A DNA stretch of 64,000 bases from Pandoraea nosoerga (GCF_902459585.1 NZ_CABPSC010000002.1:403966-467965), one strand, 5' to 3'; shown: positions 27,373 to 36,848, numbered from the stretch's first letter. Made by a program: numbers and translations. The notes: generated by a model from the letters alone, not told the origin.

Positions 27373-28911
27373 GTGTCATCCCCACAAACCACTGACGATC
27401 CGGGCAGGCATCGGGCGCTCGTCAGCGTATCCGTCATGCTGGCGACCGTGCTTCAGACGCTCGACAGCACCATCGCCAACGTTGCGCTGCCGCACATGCA
27501 GGGCAGCCTGTCGGCCTCGCAGGACTCGATTACCTGGGTGCTGACGTCCTATATCGTGGCCGCGGCCATTGCCACGCCGCTCACCGGCACCCTGTGCGCG
27601 CGCTTTGGACGGCGGCGCGTCTTTCTGTGGTCGGTCGCCGGCTTCACCATCGCCTCGGCGCTGTGCGGCATGGCGCAGTCGCTCTCGGAGATCGTCGCGG
27701 CCCGGCTGCTGCAAGGCATTTGCGGCGCCGCCCTCGTGCCGCTCTCGCAGGCGACGATGCTCGACATCAATCCACCGCACAAGCACGGCTCGGCAATGGC
27801 GGTGTTCGGCATGGGCGTGATGGTTGGCCCGATTCTCGGCCCGTCGCTCGGCGGCTGGCTCACGGACAGCTACAACTGGCGTTGGGTCTTCTACATCAAC
27901 CTGCCGATCGGGCTCATCGCGTTCCTCGGAATTGCCGCCTACCTGAAGGAGCCGCCCGAGCAAAAAGCGGGCAAATTCGACACGCTCGGGTTCGTTACGC
28001 TAAGCCTCGCCATCGGCCTGCTGCAGTTGCTGCTCGATCGCGGCGAGCAGCAGGACTGGCTGAACTCGACGGAAATCTGGCTGGAAATGCTCGGAGCCAT
28101 CGTCTGCTTCGCCTATTTCGTGGTCCATACGTGGACGGCCGGCGAGCACTCGTTCTTCAATCGCGCCCTGCTACGGGACCGAAACTTCAACACGGGCGTG
28201 GTCTACATCTTCGTGGTCGGCATCATCCTGTATGCCACGCGCGCCCTGCTCCCTCCCATGCTTCAAAGCCTGTTCGGCTATCCCGCGATCCTGACGGGCC
28301 TCGTGACAGCGCCTTCGGGCGCGGGAACGATGGCGGCGATGCTGGTCGTGGGGCGCCTCGTGGGCAGGGTCGACGTGCGCTATCTGCTCGGCTTCGGCTT
28401 CGCGTTGACCGCGTACTCGCTCTATCTGATGGCTGGCTACTCGTTGACGCTGAGCCCGTCGGACATCGTCTGGCCTGGCGTGATCCAGGGCTTCGGACTG
28501 GGCTTCGTCTTCGTGCCGCTCACCACGGTGACGTTCGCGACACTGCCCGGCACGCTGCGCGCGGACGGGGCGGCAATCTACAGCCTGTCGCGCAACATTG
28601 GCAGCAGCATCGGCATTTCGGTCGTGCAGACGCTGCTCACGCAAAACATGCAGGTCAATCACGCGCAGCTCTCGGAGCACATCACGCCGTTCACCCAGGG
28701 GCTGGAGAGCTACGCACAGACATATGGCCCGGCCGCGATCGCCGCGATCAACGCCGAAGTCACCCGGCAGGCGGCGATGATCGCCTATCTGGACGACTTC
28801 CGCCTGATGATGGGGCTCACGGTCCTCGTCATGCCGCTGCTGCTCTTCATTCGCTTGAAAAAGAAAGCGCCCGGCGAAGTCGACGAAATGGTGCACGTGG
28901 CGGCCGACTGA
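27373..28911 (+). CDS. DHA2-family MFS multidrug transporter (EmrB/QacA type)
   Basis: 512 residues, about 14 helices. It begins at GTG 27373, six nucleotides after AGAGGA. Helix 1 carries TLDSTIANVALPHM and motif C is GPILGPSLGGWLTDSYNWRWVFYINLPIG, both characteristic of DHA2. Probably expressed with the MarR gene upstream. No adaptor protein is encoded beside it, so it may work alone or borrow an EmrA from elsewhere. The 136-bp gap before it contains a short ACGACA repeat near 27327-27346. A GCCG(T)CCG-loop-CGG(A)CCGGC hairpin follows at about 28917-28936. Confidence 0.92.
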   Translation: MSSPQTTDDPGRHRALVSVSVMLATVLQTLDSTIANVALPHMQGSLSASQDSITWVLTSYIVAAAIATPLTGTLCARFGRRRVFLWSVAGFTIASALCGMAQSLSEIVAARLLQGICGAALVPLSQATMLDINPPHKHGSAMAVFGMGVMVGPILGPSLGGWLTDSYNWRWVFYINLPIGLIAFLGIAAYLKEPPEQKAGKFDTLGFVTLSLAIGLLQLLLDRGEQQDWLNSTEIWLEMLGAIVCFAYFVVHTWTAGEHSFFNRALLRDRNFNTGVVYIFVVGIILYATRALLPPMLQSLFGYPAILTGLVTAPSGAGTMAAMLVVGRLVGRVDVRYLLGFGFALTAYSLYLMAGYSLTLSPSDIVWPGVIQGFGLGFVFVPLTTVTFATLPGTLRADGAAIYSLSRNIGSSIGISVVQTLLTQNMQVNHAQLSEHITPFTQGLESYAQTYGPAAIAAINAEVTRQAAMIAYLDDFRLMMGLTVLVMPLLLFIRLKKKAPGEVDEMVHVAAD

Positions 28912-28984
28912 TTCGCCGTCCGGGTTCGGACCGGCGGCCTGCGGCATGGGCGGGCGAGGCCGCCGTCAGCGCATGCCAATCGTC

Positions 28985-29440
28985 TCATGCCGGGCCACGC
29001 GAGCGCGGCGGGCCGGACTTGCGCGGCCGGCGGGGTCCGCGCGGGCGCGGCTCGATCCCGATGCGCGGGTCGCCCGCCAGGACCAGCGCCACGGCGCGCT
29101 GTGCGACCGCCTCGAAAGACGGATCCGACTGCGGCACGTACAGCCACTTCCCCAATACCGGATGCGCACGCAGCGCCGGCATCTCCCGGATCAGCGCCGC
29201 ATGATGCACGTGAGACGTGCATACGAGCAGGCCGTCCCACGGCGCATCCTTGTCAATCACGGCGAGGCACTGCAAGCCGTTCAGGTACGCCGCGTCGGCG
29301 CCGAACATCCGCTTGTGAATGTACGTCTCGTTGCGCTCGAACGCATCGAAGATCCAGAGAAGCGAATTACGAATGGCGGCAGGCATCGGCGCGAAGGGTT
29401 CGGATGTCAAGAGCGCGGCGACTGAAGTCGACGACGCCAT
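28985..29440 (-). CDS. Hypothetical protein, possibly TfoX-N-like
   Basis: 151 residues starting MASSTSVAALLTSEP. Conserved-looking core: RNSLLWIFDAFERNETYIHKRMFG, DGLLVCTSHVHHAALIREMPALRAHPVLGKWLYVPQ, then a basic proline/arginine tail (PRPRGPRRPRKSG). The RMFG...CLAV...GKWLYV layout recalls the TfoX N-terminal fold, but I cannot confirm this by eye. No signal peptide or membrane helix. Divergent from the autotransporter gene; convergent with the MFS pump. Confidence 0.6.
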   Translation of the reverse strand: MASSTSVAALLTSEPFAPMPAAIRNSLLWIFDAFERNETYIHKRMFGADAAYLNGLQCLAVIDKDAPWDGLLVCTSHVHHAALIREMPALRAHPVLGKWLYVPQSDPSFEAVAQRAVALVLAGDPRIGIEPRPRGPRRPRKSGPPRSRGPA

Positions 29441-29550
29441 TCTATGGGCGCAATGTCCGCCGGGCAATTCCGGTATGGCGCCGGGAGTTGTCCCGATATT
29501 TCAATCGGCCGGCGTCTGGCGCACGCGTGTCGGGCCTGCAACGTAAGGAT

Positions 29551-29579
29551 TTGAAAGATTTCGGCAAAACCATTATTTT
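29551..29579 (+). promoter_or_regulatory. Predicted sigma-70 promoter of the autotransporter gene
   Basis: TTGAAA (29551-29556), 17-bp spacer, TATTTT (29574-29579), 62 bp before the start codon and in an AT-rich patch of otherwise GC-rich DNA. Confidence 0.6.
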
Positions 29580-29640
29580 TGACGCACTCGGATGCACCCG
29601 GCGAACCGCAAACGCCCCCCAAATTCTCTGGGAGTCCAAC

Positions 29641-32331
29641 ATGCAGACTTCGCGCGTCGATGTTGAGCAGGCCGAATCGCTACGCTGTTCATTGCCCCTC
29701 AAGCCGCTGATCGTGGCGCTTTCGCTTTGCGTGATCGGTCAAGCACGGGCCGCCTGCGACAACACGGCGCCCGCGAGCGGCACGACCGTGACCTGCACCG
29801 GCACCGACGGCGCCGTCGCAGCGCAAGCCGGCAGCACGGGCGTGACCGTCAACGTGGCGCCAGGGGCCACCGTCTCCTCGACGCGCAGTTCGCCCAATGC
29901 GGCCACTATCTCGGTGGACACGGCGAGCACGATCACGAATGCGGGTGCCATCGACCTCACCGGCACGAGCGCCAGCGGCCGCGGCGCCGCCATGCTCGGC
30001 GCGAACGACGGGAACACGCTCGTCAACACTTCGACAGGGGTCATCACCACGACGGGCGCCTCGAACGACGGCATGGCGAGCAACGGCAACGGCGGCACGC
30101 TCGTCAACCACGGCGCCATCACCGTCAGCGGACCGAACGCCTTCGGCATGACCGCAGCCTGGGGACAGTCGTCGGGGCTGGGGCTGAACAGCGCGTTCAC
30201 CAACACGGGCACGATCACGGCAAACGGCTCGGGTTCGCGCGCCATCAGCGTGGTCGGCGGGCAGAGCACGGTGACAAACTCCGGCACCCTCGTCACGACC
30301 GGCGGGACGGCGTCGAACCGCTCCTTCACCGTGTTCATGCAGGGCAACAACAACCAGCTCACCAACAGTGGGTACATCGAGGCGCGCGGCGTGAGCAGCG
30401 ACGCCGTGGTGTCGAACACCGCGCAAGGCTTCACGTCGTCCATCGTGAACCAGGCAGGCGGGCAGATCATCAGCCGGCAGGGCTTTGGCGTGCGAACCGT
30501 CAACGGCACCATCTCGATCACGAACGCGGGGCTCATTCAGAGCGACGCGGGAACGGCCATCGCCATGAATGCGGCGGCGCGCTCGAACACGCTCACGCTG
30601 CAAACCGGCTCGCAGATCATCGGCACCGCCGACGGCGGCGCGAGCGCCGTGAGCCGCCTGATCCTGCAGGGCACCGGCACGGCGAGTAACGCCTTCGTGA
30701 ACTTCGGCACGCTGCTCGCGCAGGGCGACAACTGGACATGGACCGGCAGCGGCAATTTCACGACGGCACAGCTCCAGAGCGGCGTGCTGGACCTGCGCAG
30801 CACACTCGGCGGCGCGGCGACCACCGTCGCCTCGGGCGCCACGCTGACCGGCACGGGCACGCTGGCAGGCAACGTGACCAACGCCGGCACCGTGCACCCC
30901 GGGGACGGCGCCGGCAACGGGACATTGACCATTGCGGGCGGCTACACCGGCCAGAACGGCACGCTGGCCATCGACACGGCGCTCGGCAACGATGCCTCGC
31001 GCGTCGCTCCGCTTACCGTGAGCGGCGGCGCCATTGGCGGCAGTACAACGCTCGTGGTGAACAACCTGAACGGCCTCGGCGCCTTGACCACCGGCAACGG
31101 CATTCCGGTCGTCAATGCCGTCGGCGGCGCCACGTCGGCGGCGTCTGCGCTCACGCTGGGCGGGCCGGTCAGCGCCGGTGCCTACTCGTACTTTCTATAC
31201 AAGGGCGGCACGACGCCCGACAGCACGCAGAGCTGGTTCCTGCGCTCGACCGTCCCCGCGGCCACTACCGCCACGGTGCTCGACCCGGCCAGCGGCCAGA
31301 CGGTCAGCACGGTGCTCACGCCAGTGGCGGCCAGCGGCAGTCCGGCCGTGGCCGCCGTGGGCGAAGCCCCGGCGCCGATCTATCGCGTCGCCGTTCCCGT
31401 GTACTCGGAAATGCCCGAAGTCGCGCGAGCGGCCGGCTTCGCGCAGATGGGCACGTTCCACGAACGGCAGGGCCAGCAAGGGTTGCTTACCGAAAAAGGG
31501 TGGCTCACCAGCGGCTGGGCCCGCGTCTGGGGCCAGACGGAACAACTGCGCGCGAAGGGCGACGTCTCCCCCCAGTTCGACGGCAACATCGGCGGCGTGC
31601 AACTCGGCCACGACCTCTTCGCTCGCCGCACGGACGGCGGCCATAGCGACCACGTCGGGATTCTCGGCGGATGGACCCGTGCGTCGGGCGACGTGCAGGG
31701 CTTCGCGCTCGGCACGAAAGACATGCACACCGGCTCGCTCGGTCTAGACATGTACAGCGGCGGGCTGTACTGGACGCATGTGATGCCGGGCGGCGCGTAC
31801 ACCGATGCAGTCTTCCTCGCCTCGAGCCTGCAATACGAATCGAGGCCGGTCAATGGCGTGAACCGCAGCACGCATGGCACGGGGCTGGCCGCGTCGCTCG
31901 AGACAGGTTGGCCGATCGCACTCACGCCAACGCTCTCGCTCGAGCCGCAGGCGCAACTCATCTGGCAGCGTCAGTCGCTCAATGATCTGAGCGACGACGT
32001 CTCGACCGTCTCGTTCGCCAACACGAATAGCTGGCTCGCCCGCGTGGGCGCCCGGCTCGAAGCAAACTACGACGGAGATCGGGGATTGTTGCGGCCGTAT
32101 CTGCTGTTCAACCTGCTGCACCGTTTCGGCAACGACGGGCGCGTGGTCTTCGGCGGCACGACGCCGGTCGTCACCAGTGCCAACAGTACGGCCGCGCAAT
32201 TCGGCATCGGCGTGGCGGGACGCTTTAATCGTGCTGCGAGCGTCTACGCCACCCTCGCTTATCTGACGCAGCTCGACAGCACGCGCCAGCAAAGCGTCTC
32301 GGCTACCCTGGGTCTGCGCTGGACGTGGTAA
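29641..32331 (+). CDS. Autotransporter (type Va) with beta-helix passenger
   Basis: 896 residues. An N-terminal extension and Sec signal end near ARAAC (about residue 37). The passenger (about 38-600) is rich in Asn/Gly/Thr/Ser with repeating short turns such as VTNSGTL, ITNAGLI and NAGTVHPGDGAGNGTL, typical of a right-handed beta-helix adhesin. The beta-barrel translocator occupies about 620-896, with GGVQLGHDLF and the terminal aromatic LGLRWTW. GGGAG precedes the ATG. No protease or esterase catalytic motif is evident, so an adhesive or biofilm role is inferred. The next gene, a diguanylate cyclase, is convergent with only 25 bp between them. Confidence 0.9.
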   Translation: MQTSRVDVEQAESLRCSLPLKPLIVALSLCVIGQARAACDNTAPASGTTVTCTGTDGAVAAQAGSTGVTVNVAPGATVSSTRSSPNAATISVDTASTITNAGAIDLTGTSASGRGAAMLGANDGNTLVNTSTGVITTTGASNDGMASNGNGGTLVNHGAITVSGPNAFGMTAAWGQSSGLGLNSAFTNTGTITANGSGSRAISVVGGQSTVTNSGTLVTTGGTASNRSFTVFMQGNNNQLTNSGYIEARGVSSDAVVSNTAQGFTSSIVNQAGGQIISRQGFGVRTVNGTISITNAGLIQSDAGTAIAMNAAARSNTLTLQTGSQIIGTADGGASAVSRLILQGTGTASNAFVNFGTLLAQGDNWTWTGSGNFTTAQLQSGVLDLRSTLGGAATTVASGATLTGTGTLAGNVTNAGTVHPGDGAGNGTLTIAGGYTGQNGTLAIDTALGNDASRVAPLTVSGGAIGGSTTLVVNNLNGLGALTTGNGIPVVNAVGGATSAASALTLGGPVSAGAYSYFLYKGGTTPDSTQSWFLRSTVPAATTATVLDPASGQTVSTVLTPVAASGSPAVAAVGEAPAPIYRVAVPVYSEMPEVARAAGFAQMGTFHERQGQQGLLTEKGWLTSGWARVWGQTEQLRAKGDVSPQFDGNIGGVQLGHDLFARRTDGGHSDHVGILGGWTRASGDVQGFALGTKDMHTGSLGLDMYSGGLYWTHVMPGGAYTDAVFLASSLQYESRPVNGVNRSTHGTGLAASLETGWPIALTPTLSLEPQAQLIWQRQSLNDLSDDVSTVSFANTNSWLARVGARLEANYDGDRGLLRPYLLFNLLHRFGNDGRVVFGGTTPVVTSANSTAAQFGIGVAGRFNRAASVYATLAYLTQLDSTRQQSVSATLGLRWTW

Positions 32332-32356
32332 GCCATCGGGTTCGCACGGCGCGGGC

Positions 32357-33616
32357 TCATCCGCGGGCGGCCGTGCGCAGCGATGACGCCTCCGGGCCCG
32401 CCTCGTGCATTGGCGTGACGGTCCCCGGCGGCATGACAGTCTCCGGCGTGTAGCGCATGCAGCGATTGCGGCCGGCCGCCTTGGCCTGATACAGCGCACG
32501 GTCGGCGCGCTGCACGAGCGACGCCAGCTCGCCACGCGAACGCTCGTCGCATGCGATGCCGATGCTCACCGTCGCTCCCACCGCCTCGCCCTGCACGGTA
32601 CGCGCCGCGCGCTCGAACGCTTCGCGCACGCGCTCCGCGATGGTCTGCGCCTCGGCCGCGCCCACGCCCGGCAAGAAGAGCGCGAACTCCTCGCCGCCAT
32701 AGCGCCCGAAGATGTCGTCCGCCCGCAATTGCTGGGTGGCCGTGCGCGCGAACAGCAGCAGCACCGTGTCGCCGAACGGATGCCCTAAGGTATCGTTGAT
32801 CCGCTTGAAGTGATCCAGATCGAGCAGCAGCAAGGCGACCGGCGAGCGCGCGGCACTGTGCCTGCGCATCTGCTCACGCGCCAGACGCGTGAATTCCGGG
32901 CGGTTGTATGCCTGCGTGAGCCCGTCTCGGGTGGCCGCGCGGTGCAGTGCGATCTCGGAGCGCTCCTTGCCGAGCGAGACCATGAGAAAGCTGGCGACCA
33001 CGATCAGCACCAGCATTTCGGTGGTCGCGACCTGGGGGCCGAACCACGCGAGAAAGACGGGGTCGGCCGGACCGAGCCAGACCAGCGCGACCGCGCGCGC
33101 CGTATAGAACGCACCATGCAGCACGGCGACCACGGCCAGCACGATGCTGCTCGGCAGGCGTCGTCCGGATGCCTGCCAGAACTCCCTGGCCGCCATCAGG
33201 CTGTAGAGCGCGAGCAGCGCGAAGAACAGCACGCCGCCGCTCCAAGCGTCGAGCGGCCGGGCGAACAGCCATGTGCCCCACAGCAGCACCGCCGGGCCGC
33301 CAAAGACGGTCACCCATTGCACGCTGCGCGCGTAGAAGCGGCGCGCGCCGCTCCACACCATGGCGAACGCGAGCGTCGCGACCGCGTTGCCGAGCGGATA
33401 CAGCACCGCGAGCCGCGAGCTGCGCGCGGCAAGCAGATAGAGCACGGGGGAAAATGTCGCGAGCAGGAAAGCGAGGCTCCACCAGCGCGGAGACTCGGCC
33501 TCGTCGCGACGCAGTGCGTCGAGCATGAACAGGATGCCTGTCGCGATGCTCAACAGGAAAGTGACGAACTGCAATGTCGGCAGGTCCAGCGCCGGTAGCG
33601 ACAAACCAAGAGCCAT
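32357..33616 (-). CDS. Membrane-bound GGEEF diguanylate cyclase
   Basis: 419 residues from ATG 33616 (MALGLSLPALDL), preceded by GGGGGATGGAG. Seven hydrophobic helices fill residues ~10-225, followed by a GGDEF domain (about 245-405) with DGLTQAYNRPEF, LLLDLDHFKRINDTLGH and GRYGGEEF. RADD five residues before GGEEF is a full RxxD inhibitory site, so product feedback is expected. It makes c-di-GMP in response to a signal sensed by the membrane domain; no recognised MASE or CHASE domain is evident. The upstream gap 33617-34019 is non-coding. Confidence 0.9.
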   Translation of the reverse strand: MALGLSLPALDLPTLQFVTFLLSIATGILFMLDALRRDEAESPRWWSLAFLLATFSPVLYLLAARSSRLAVLYPLGNAVATLAFAMVWSGARRFYARSVQWVTVFGGPAVLLWGTWLFARPLDAWSGGVLFFALLALYSLMAAREFWQASGRRLPSSIVLAVVAVLHGAFYTARAVALVWLGPADPVFLAWFGPQVATTEMLVLIVVASFLMVSLGKERSEIALHRAATRDGLTQAYNRPEFTRLAREQMRRHSAARSPVALLLLDLDHFKRINDTLGHPFGDTVLLLFARTATQQLRADDIFGRYGGEEFALFLPGVGAAEAQTIAERVREAFERAARTVQGEAVGATVSIGIACDERSRGELASLVQRADRALYQAKAAGRNRCMRYTPETVMPPGTVTPMHEAGPEASSLRTAARG

Positions 33617-33852
33617 GCTCCATCCCCCGTGCGCATACCCTCGCCCGGGCGCGGCGGCCCGATGCGCAATGCGCGATGTGAAGTACGGGGAAGGAAAACC
33701 TGCGCGAGACGACGGCGGTTTGGCAAGGCGGGTCGGAATGTCTGGCAGTGACTTGCGCGCCGATGGCGGCGCACCGTGTGGCCGCCCCGGTCCGGCCATC
33801 GGTTTCTCTGAGGAATCTCCAGCACATCGTGACCGACGCCGCGCCTTCCCTG

Positions 33853-33873
33853 CCGCTCGCTAGTCGCGAGCGG
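33853..33873. terminator. Hairpins between iclR and the diguanylate cyclase gene
   Basis: CCGCTCGC-TAGTC-GCGAGCGG, a perfect 8-bp stem, followed directly by GCGGCG-TTGCG-CGCCGC. They probably end iclR transcription. The rest of 33617-34019 (403 bp) shows no gene. Confidence 0.45.
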
Positions 33874-34019
33874 CGTTGCGCGCCGCTGGAGTTCCCGGAA
33901 TTCAACCCTGCTCCCTACCCATGCGGCGGGATTCTAGCACGCCACGATGAGAATACCGGCCGCCCCGGGGTCGGCAGACGCTCCGAGCGGAAAACACCCC
34001 GCAACGCTGCCGATGTGCC

Positions 34020-34868
34020 TCACATGTCCTGACGGCGCCGCGCGGACAACGCGCCGGCCGTCTGGATGACCAGATCGGCGAAGCGTCGTTCGTCGCGCCC
34101 GGCGTTCCAGCGCACACGCGGCACCGCAATGTTGATGGCGCCGATGGCGCGTCCGTCCTGATTGACGACGGCCGCCGCGGTGGAAATGTCGCCCATGAAG
34201 TACTCGTCCTCGGTATGCGCATAGCCCTGCTTGCGAATCCTGGCGAGGCGCTCCTTGATTTTGCGCGGGTGGGCCACGGTCGCGGGCGTGAACTGCACGA
34301 GATGGGTCCGCCCGAGGATATCGTCGATCTCCTCTTCGTCGAGTGTCGCCAGCATGGCCAGCCCCGGCGCCGTGCAATAGGCCGGCAGGCGCGAGCCGAC
34401 GATGACGTTGGCATTGAATACGCTGCGGCTCACGATACGCAGCACGAACACGATATCGGTGTCGAGACGCACGGTGAGGTTGGTCGCCTCCTCCGTTTCC
34501 GCCGCGAGTTGCTGCAGATATGGGGCCGCGCGGCTCACCAGCTCGTTGGAGACGAGGTAGTGATAGGTGAAGTCGAGCAGTTTGGGCGAGAGTTCGTATT
34601 TCTTGCTCTGGGGATCCTTGAGCAAATAGCCGAGCGCGGACAGCGTGAAGGTAAAGCGTTGCGCCGCGCTGATGTCGAAGCCCGTGGCGGCGGCGATTTC
34701 GGAGAGCGAAAGATGGCGCTTCGAGCCGTCGAACGCAGTCAGCACTTTCATCGCCTTTTCCACGGACTGAACGTAGAGCGTGGAATCGGCAGGCGAACCG
34801 GACGCCGCCGGGACGTCGACAACGGCGGCCGCTTTGGCGCGGGTGCGAGGTGTTTTGGTGGTGGCCAC
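34020..34868 (-). CDS. IclR-family regulator of the adjacent catabolic operon
   Basis: 282 residues. A Lys/Ala-rich N-terminal tail (~35 residues) precedes the winged helix (SVEKAMKVLTAFDGSKRHLSLSEIAAATGFDISAAQRFTFTLSALGYL at about 34-83). The effector-binding domain (about 100-275) contains LRIVSRSVFNANVIVGSRLPAYCTAPGLAML and the C-terminal GRAIGAINIAVP block. It lies downstream of the ech-ABC-ligase operon in the same direction but after that operon's terminator. Its promoter carries two copies of a 16-bp motif also found twice in the ech promoter, the best evidence that it controls that operon and itself. Effector unknown, presumably the imported acid or its CoA ester. Confidence 0.9.
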   Translation of the reverse strand: MATTKTPRTRAKAAAVVDVPAASGSPADSTLYVQSVEKAMKVLTAFDGSKRHLSLSEIAAATGFDISAAQRFTFTLSALGYLLKDPQSKKYELSPKLLDFTYHYLVSNELVSRAAPYLQQLAAETEEATNLTVRLDTDIVFVLRIVSRSVFNANVIVGSRLPAYCTAPGLAMLATLDEEEIDDILGRTHLVQFTPATVAHPRKIKERLARIRKQGYAHTEDEYFMGDISTAAAVVNQDGRAIGAINIAVPRVRWNAGRDERRFADLVIQTAGALSARRRQDM

Positions 34869-34902
34869 AGTAAGGATGAGATTGGGGCGGGCGGTTCCGG
34901 AT

Positions 34903-34939
34903 TATCTCATAAACATAACCATCTATCTTTATGCAATAA
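34903..34939. promoter_or_regulatory. Candidate IclR operators at the iclR promoter
   Basis: Two direct repeats 21 bp apart: TATCTCATAAACATAA (34903-34918) and TATCTTTATGCAATAA (34924-34939). They match the pair upstream of ech; the second copy shares 13/16 bases with the first ech copy. Confidence 0.55.
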
Positions 34940-35032
34940 GATCGAAGTGACTCATCGTCGCGAGGCCATTCGGGTCTTCCCCGCCATGCGCCGCCGCCCT
35001 GTCACCCACCTGGCCGGAGCGGTCGCCCCTTC

Positions 35033-35064
35033 GCCACTTCGCCACTTCGCCACTTCGTCCCTTC
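35033..35064. repeat. 8-bp tandem repeat GCCACTTC
   Basis: Three perfect copies plus one degenerate (GTCCCTTC), between the ligase terminator and the iclR promoter. Non-coding. Confidence 0.8.
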
Positions 35065-35094
35065 GCGCCGCTCGGGCGCCGCGCCGCTCGCTGT

Positions 35095-35142
35095 AAAAAA
35101 GAGGCCTCGCGCGGGCCACCCGCTGCCCCGCCGGCCGGCCTC
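35095..35142 (-). terminator. Terminator of the ech-ABC-ligase operon
   Basis: On the minus strand a GAGGCC stem (35101-35106 pairing with 35137-35142), with an internal GCGGG-CCA-CCCGC hairpin, runs into TTTTTT (35095-35100). It sits 10 bp after the ligase stop and separates the operon from iclR. Confidence 0.7.
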
Positions 35143-35151
35143 CCGTGCCCG

Positions 35152-36831
35152 TTACTCTGGTGACTTTGCCGAGGCCGCATCCCAGGCCTGCGTCGTGTCG
35201 CGCGACAGCAAGTGCTTTCGAATGCGCTCCGACGGCGTGGTCTCGAAACGTGCCGTCTCGCGATAGTAGCGCGGCCGCTGATAGCTGGCGAGCTTGTCCG
35301 CCGCCCATGCCGACAACGCCGCCCACTCGAGCGCCTGCCCTTCGCGGAATTGCACGTACAGCATGATGTCCTGCTCGCCAATGTCGCTTGCCACACCGAT
35401 CGCCGCACACGCCGCCACCGCCGGATGACGCGCGAACACCCGCTCGATCTCCCACGCGGACACGTTCTCGCCGCGAACGCGCATGCTGTCGGTGCGGCGG
35501 CCGATGAATACCAGGCTCCCATCCGCGCTGCGCCGCGCACTGTCGCCCGTGAACAGCTTGCCATCGCGCAGCGCCTTGGCCGTCGCCTCCGGATTGTCGA
35601 GATAGCCCGGCAGGAACACCCCTTCCACTTCGCTGGACAACACGATCTCGCCCGGTTCGCCGTCGGCCACCGGGGCGCCGTCGTCATCGAGCAATTCCAG
35701 CGTCAGCCACGGCAGCGGGTGACCGATGGAGCCCGGCACGTCGGCGTCGTTAAGCGTCGCGAAACTCGAACACTCGGTCATGCCGTAACACTCGCGCAAC
35801 GCGCACTGCAGGCGCTCGCTCGTGGCGCGCCAGGCGCTCGCCGAAACCCCCGCCCCCCACGCCACGCGCAGGCTGTTTCGCGCCGGCTGCGCTTCGCGCG
35901 GCAGTTGCATCAGGATGTCGAGAATGCCGCCCAGATAGTGCAGATGCGTGGCTTGCGCCGCCTCGCACTGCTGCCAGAAACGACTCGCGGAAAATCGCTC
36001 CGCGACGTGCATTTCGACATCCGCGAGAAACGGCAGCAGCAGCATTTGCGCCCCGCCGATATGGCACAGCGGCTCCCACAGGAACAGTCGGTCGCCGTCG
36101 CGCGCATCGGCCACCTGCAAGGCCGCCTCGCTCGCAATGCGCATCATTCGGTGCGTGAACAGCACGCCCTTGGGGGCGCCGGTCGTGCCCGACGTGTAGA
36201 TGACACACAGCACGGACGCGGGCGTCACCTCGGCCGCGCGCGGCACGGCGCCCGCGAAGGCGCCGGCCTGGGTCATGACCTCGGACAGCATGCGGCGCAC
36301 CACCGTCGGGCCGTGATGTCCCGGCTGCCGGGTGGCCAGCGCCACACCGGCGTCCAGTACCTCGGAGAATGCCGGTTCGGCGATCAGCAGCTTCGGCTTG
36401 GCGTGCCCGAGCAGATACTCGATGCCGTCGCCCTTGAGCCGCGTGTTGACAGGCACCCACACGAGTCCCGAGAGCATCAGCGCATAGATGAGCGCCACCT
36501 GGGCCGCGCTGTTGCCGAGCATGACGGCCACGCGATCGCCGGGCACGAGCCCCTGCGCCGCCAGCCATCCCTGCATGGCGCCCACGCGTGCGGCCATCTG
36601 GCCGCGGTCGATTGCCTCGCCCTCGAACACGACGACCGGTTTGGCCGACGTGCCGCGCAGACCCGCCATGAGCAGCGGCACGACGTCGAGCCGGTCGCCC
36701 TCGGTCCGCTGGGGAAAGTACTGGGTATAAGGATGTGAGGCGTAAGGATGCGAGGCGGTTTGCGCCGCGTTCGGCATCGGGGCGGTCTGTGCGCCTGTCG
36801 GCGCAACCCGGGCAACATTGGACATGGACAT
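35152..36831 (-). CDS. CaiC-like AMP-dependent acyl-CoA ligase
   Basis: 559 residues. Adenylate-forming enzyme: P-loop YTSGTTGAPKGVLFTH, ECYGMTECS, GDSARRSADGSLVFIGR and SMRVRGENVSAWEIE. The RGENVS form is characteristic of crotonobetaine/carnitine-CoA ligase-like enzymes rather than FadD. Its role would be ATP-dependent CoA activation of the acid brought in by the ABC transporter encoded just upstream. Odd: the C-terminal A10 lysine motif (usually xxGKI or xxEKV) reads TPSERIRKHL, with Arg where the catalytic Lys is expected; the nearby Lys could substitute or the thioester step may be altered. Start set at ATG 36831. Last gene of the operon, 17 bp after the permease. Confidence 0.85.
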   Translation of the reverse strand: MSMSNVARVAPTGAQTAPMPNAAQTASHPYASHPYTQYFPQRTEGDRLDVVPLLMAGLRGTSAKPVVVFEGEAIDRGQMAARVGAMQGWLAAQGLVPGDRVAVMLGNSAAQVALIYALMLSGLVWVPVNTRLKGDGIEYLLGHAKPKLLIAEPAFSEVLDAGVALATRQPGHHGPTVVRRMLSEVMTQAGAFAGAVPRAAEVTPASVLCVIYTSGTTGAPKGVLFTHRMMRIASEAALQVADARDGDRLFLWEPLCHIGGAQMLLLPFLADVEMHVAERFSASRFWQQCEAAQATHLHYLGGILDILMQLPREAQPARNSLRVAWGAGVSASAWRATSERLQCALRECYGMTECSSFATLNDADVPGSIGHPLPWLTLELLDDDGAPVADGEPGEIVLSSEVEGVFLPGYLDNPEATAKALRDGKLFTGDSARRSADGSLVFIGRRTDSMRVRGENVSAWEIERVFARHPAVAACAAIGVASDIGEQDIMLYVQFREGQALEWAALSAWAADKLASYQRPRYYRETARFETTPSERIRKHLLSRDTTQAWDAASAKSPE

Positions 36832-36848
36832 ACGGAATTCCGCGGATA

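Noticed and set aside
29641-32331. Long overlapping opposite-strand frames inside the autotransporter as genes
   Set aside because: They result from the GC-rich repetitive passenger; the plus-strand product has a signal peptide and beta-barrel, the others have no recognisable features.
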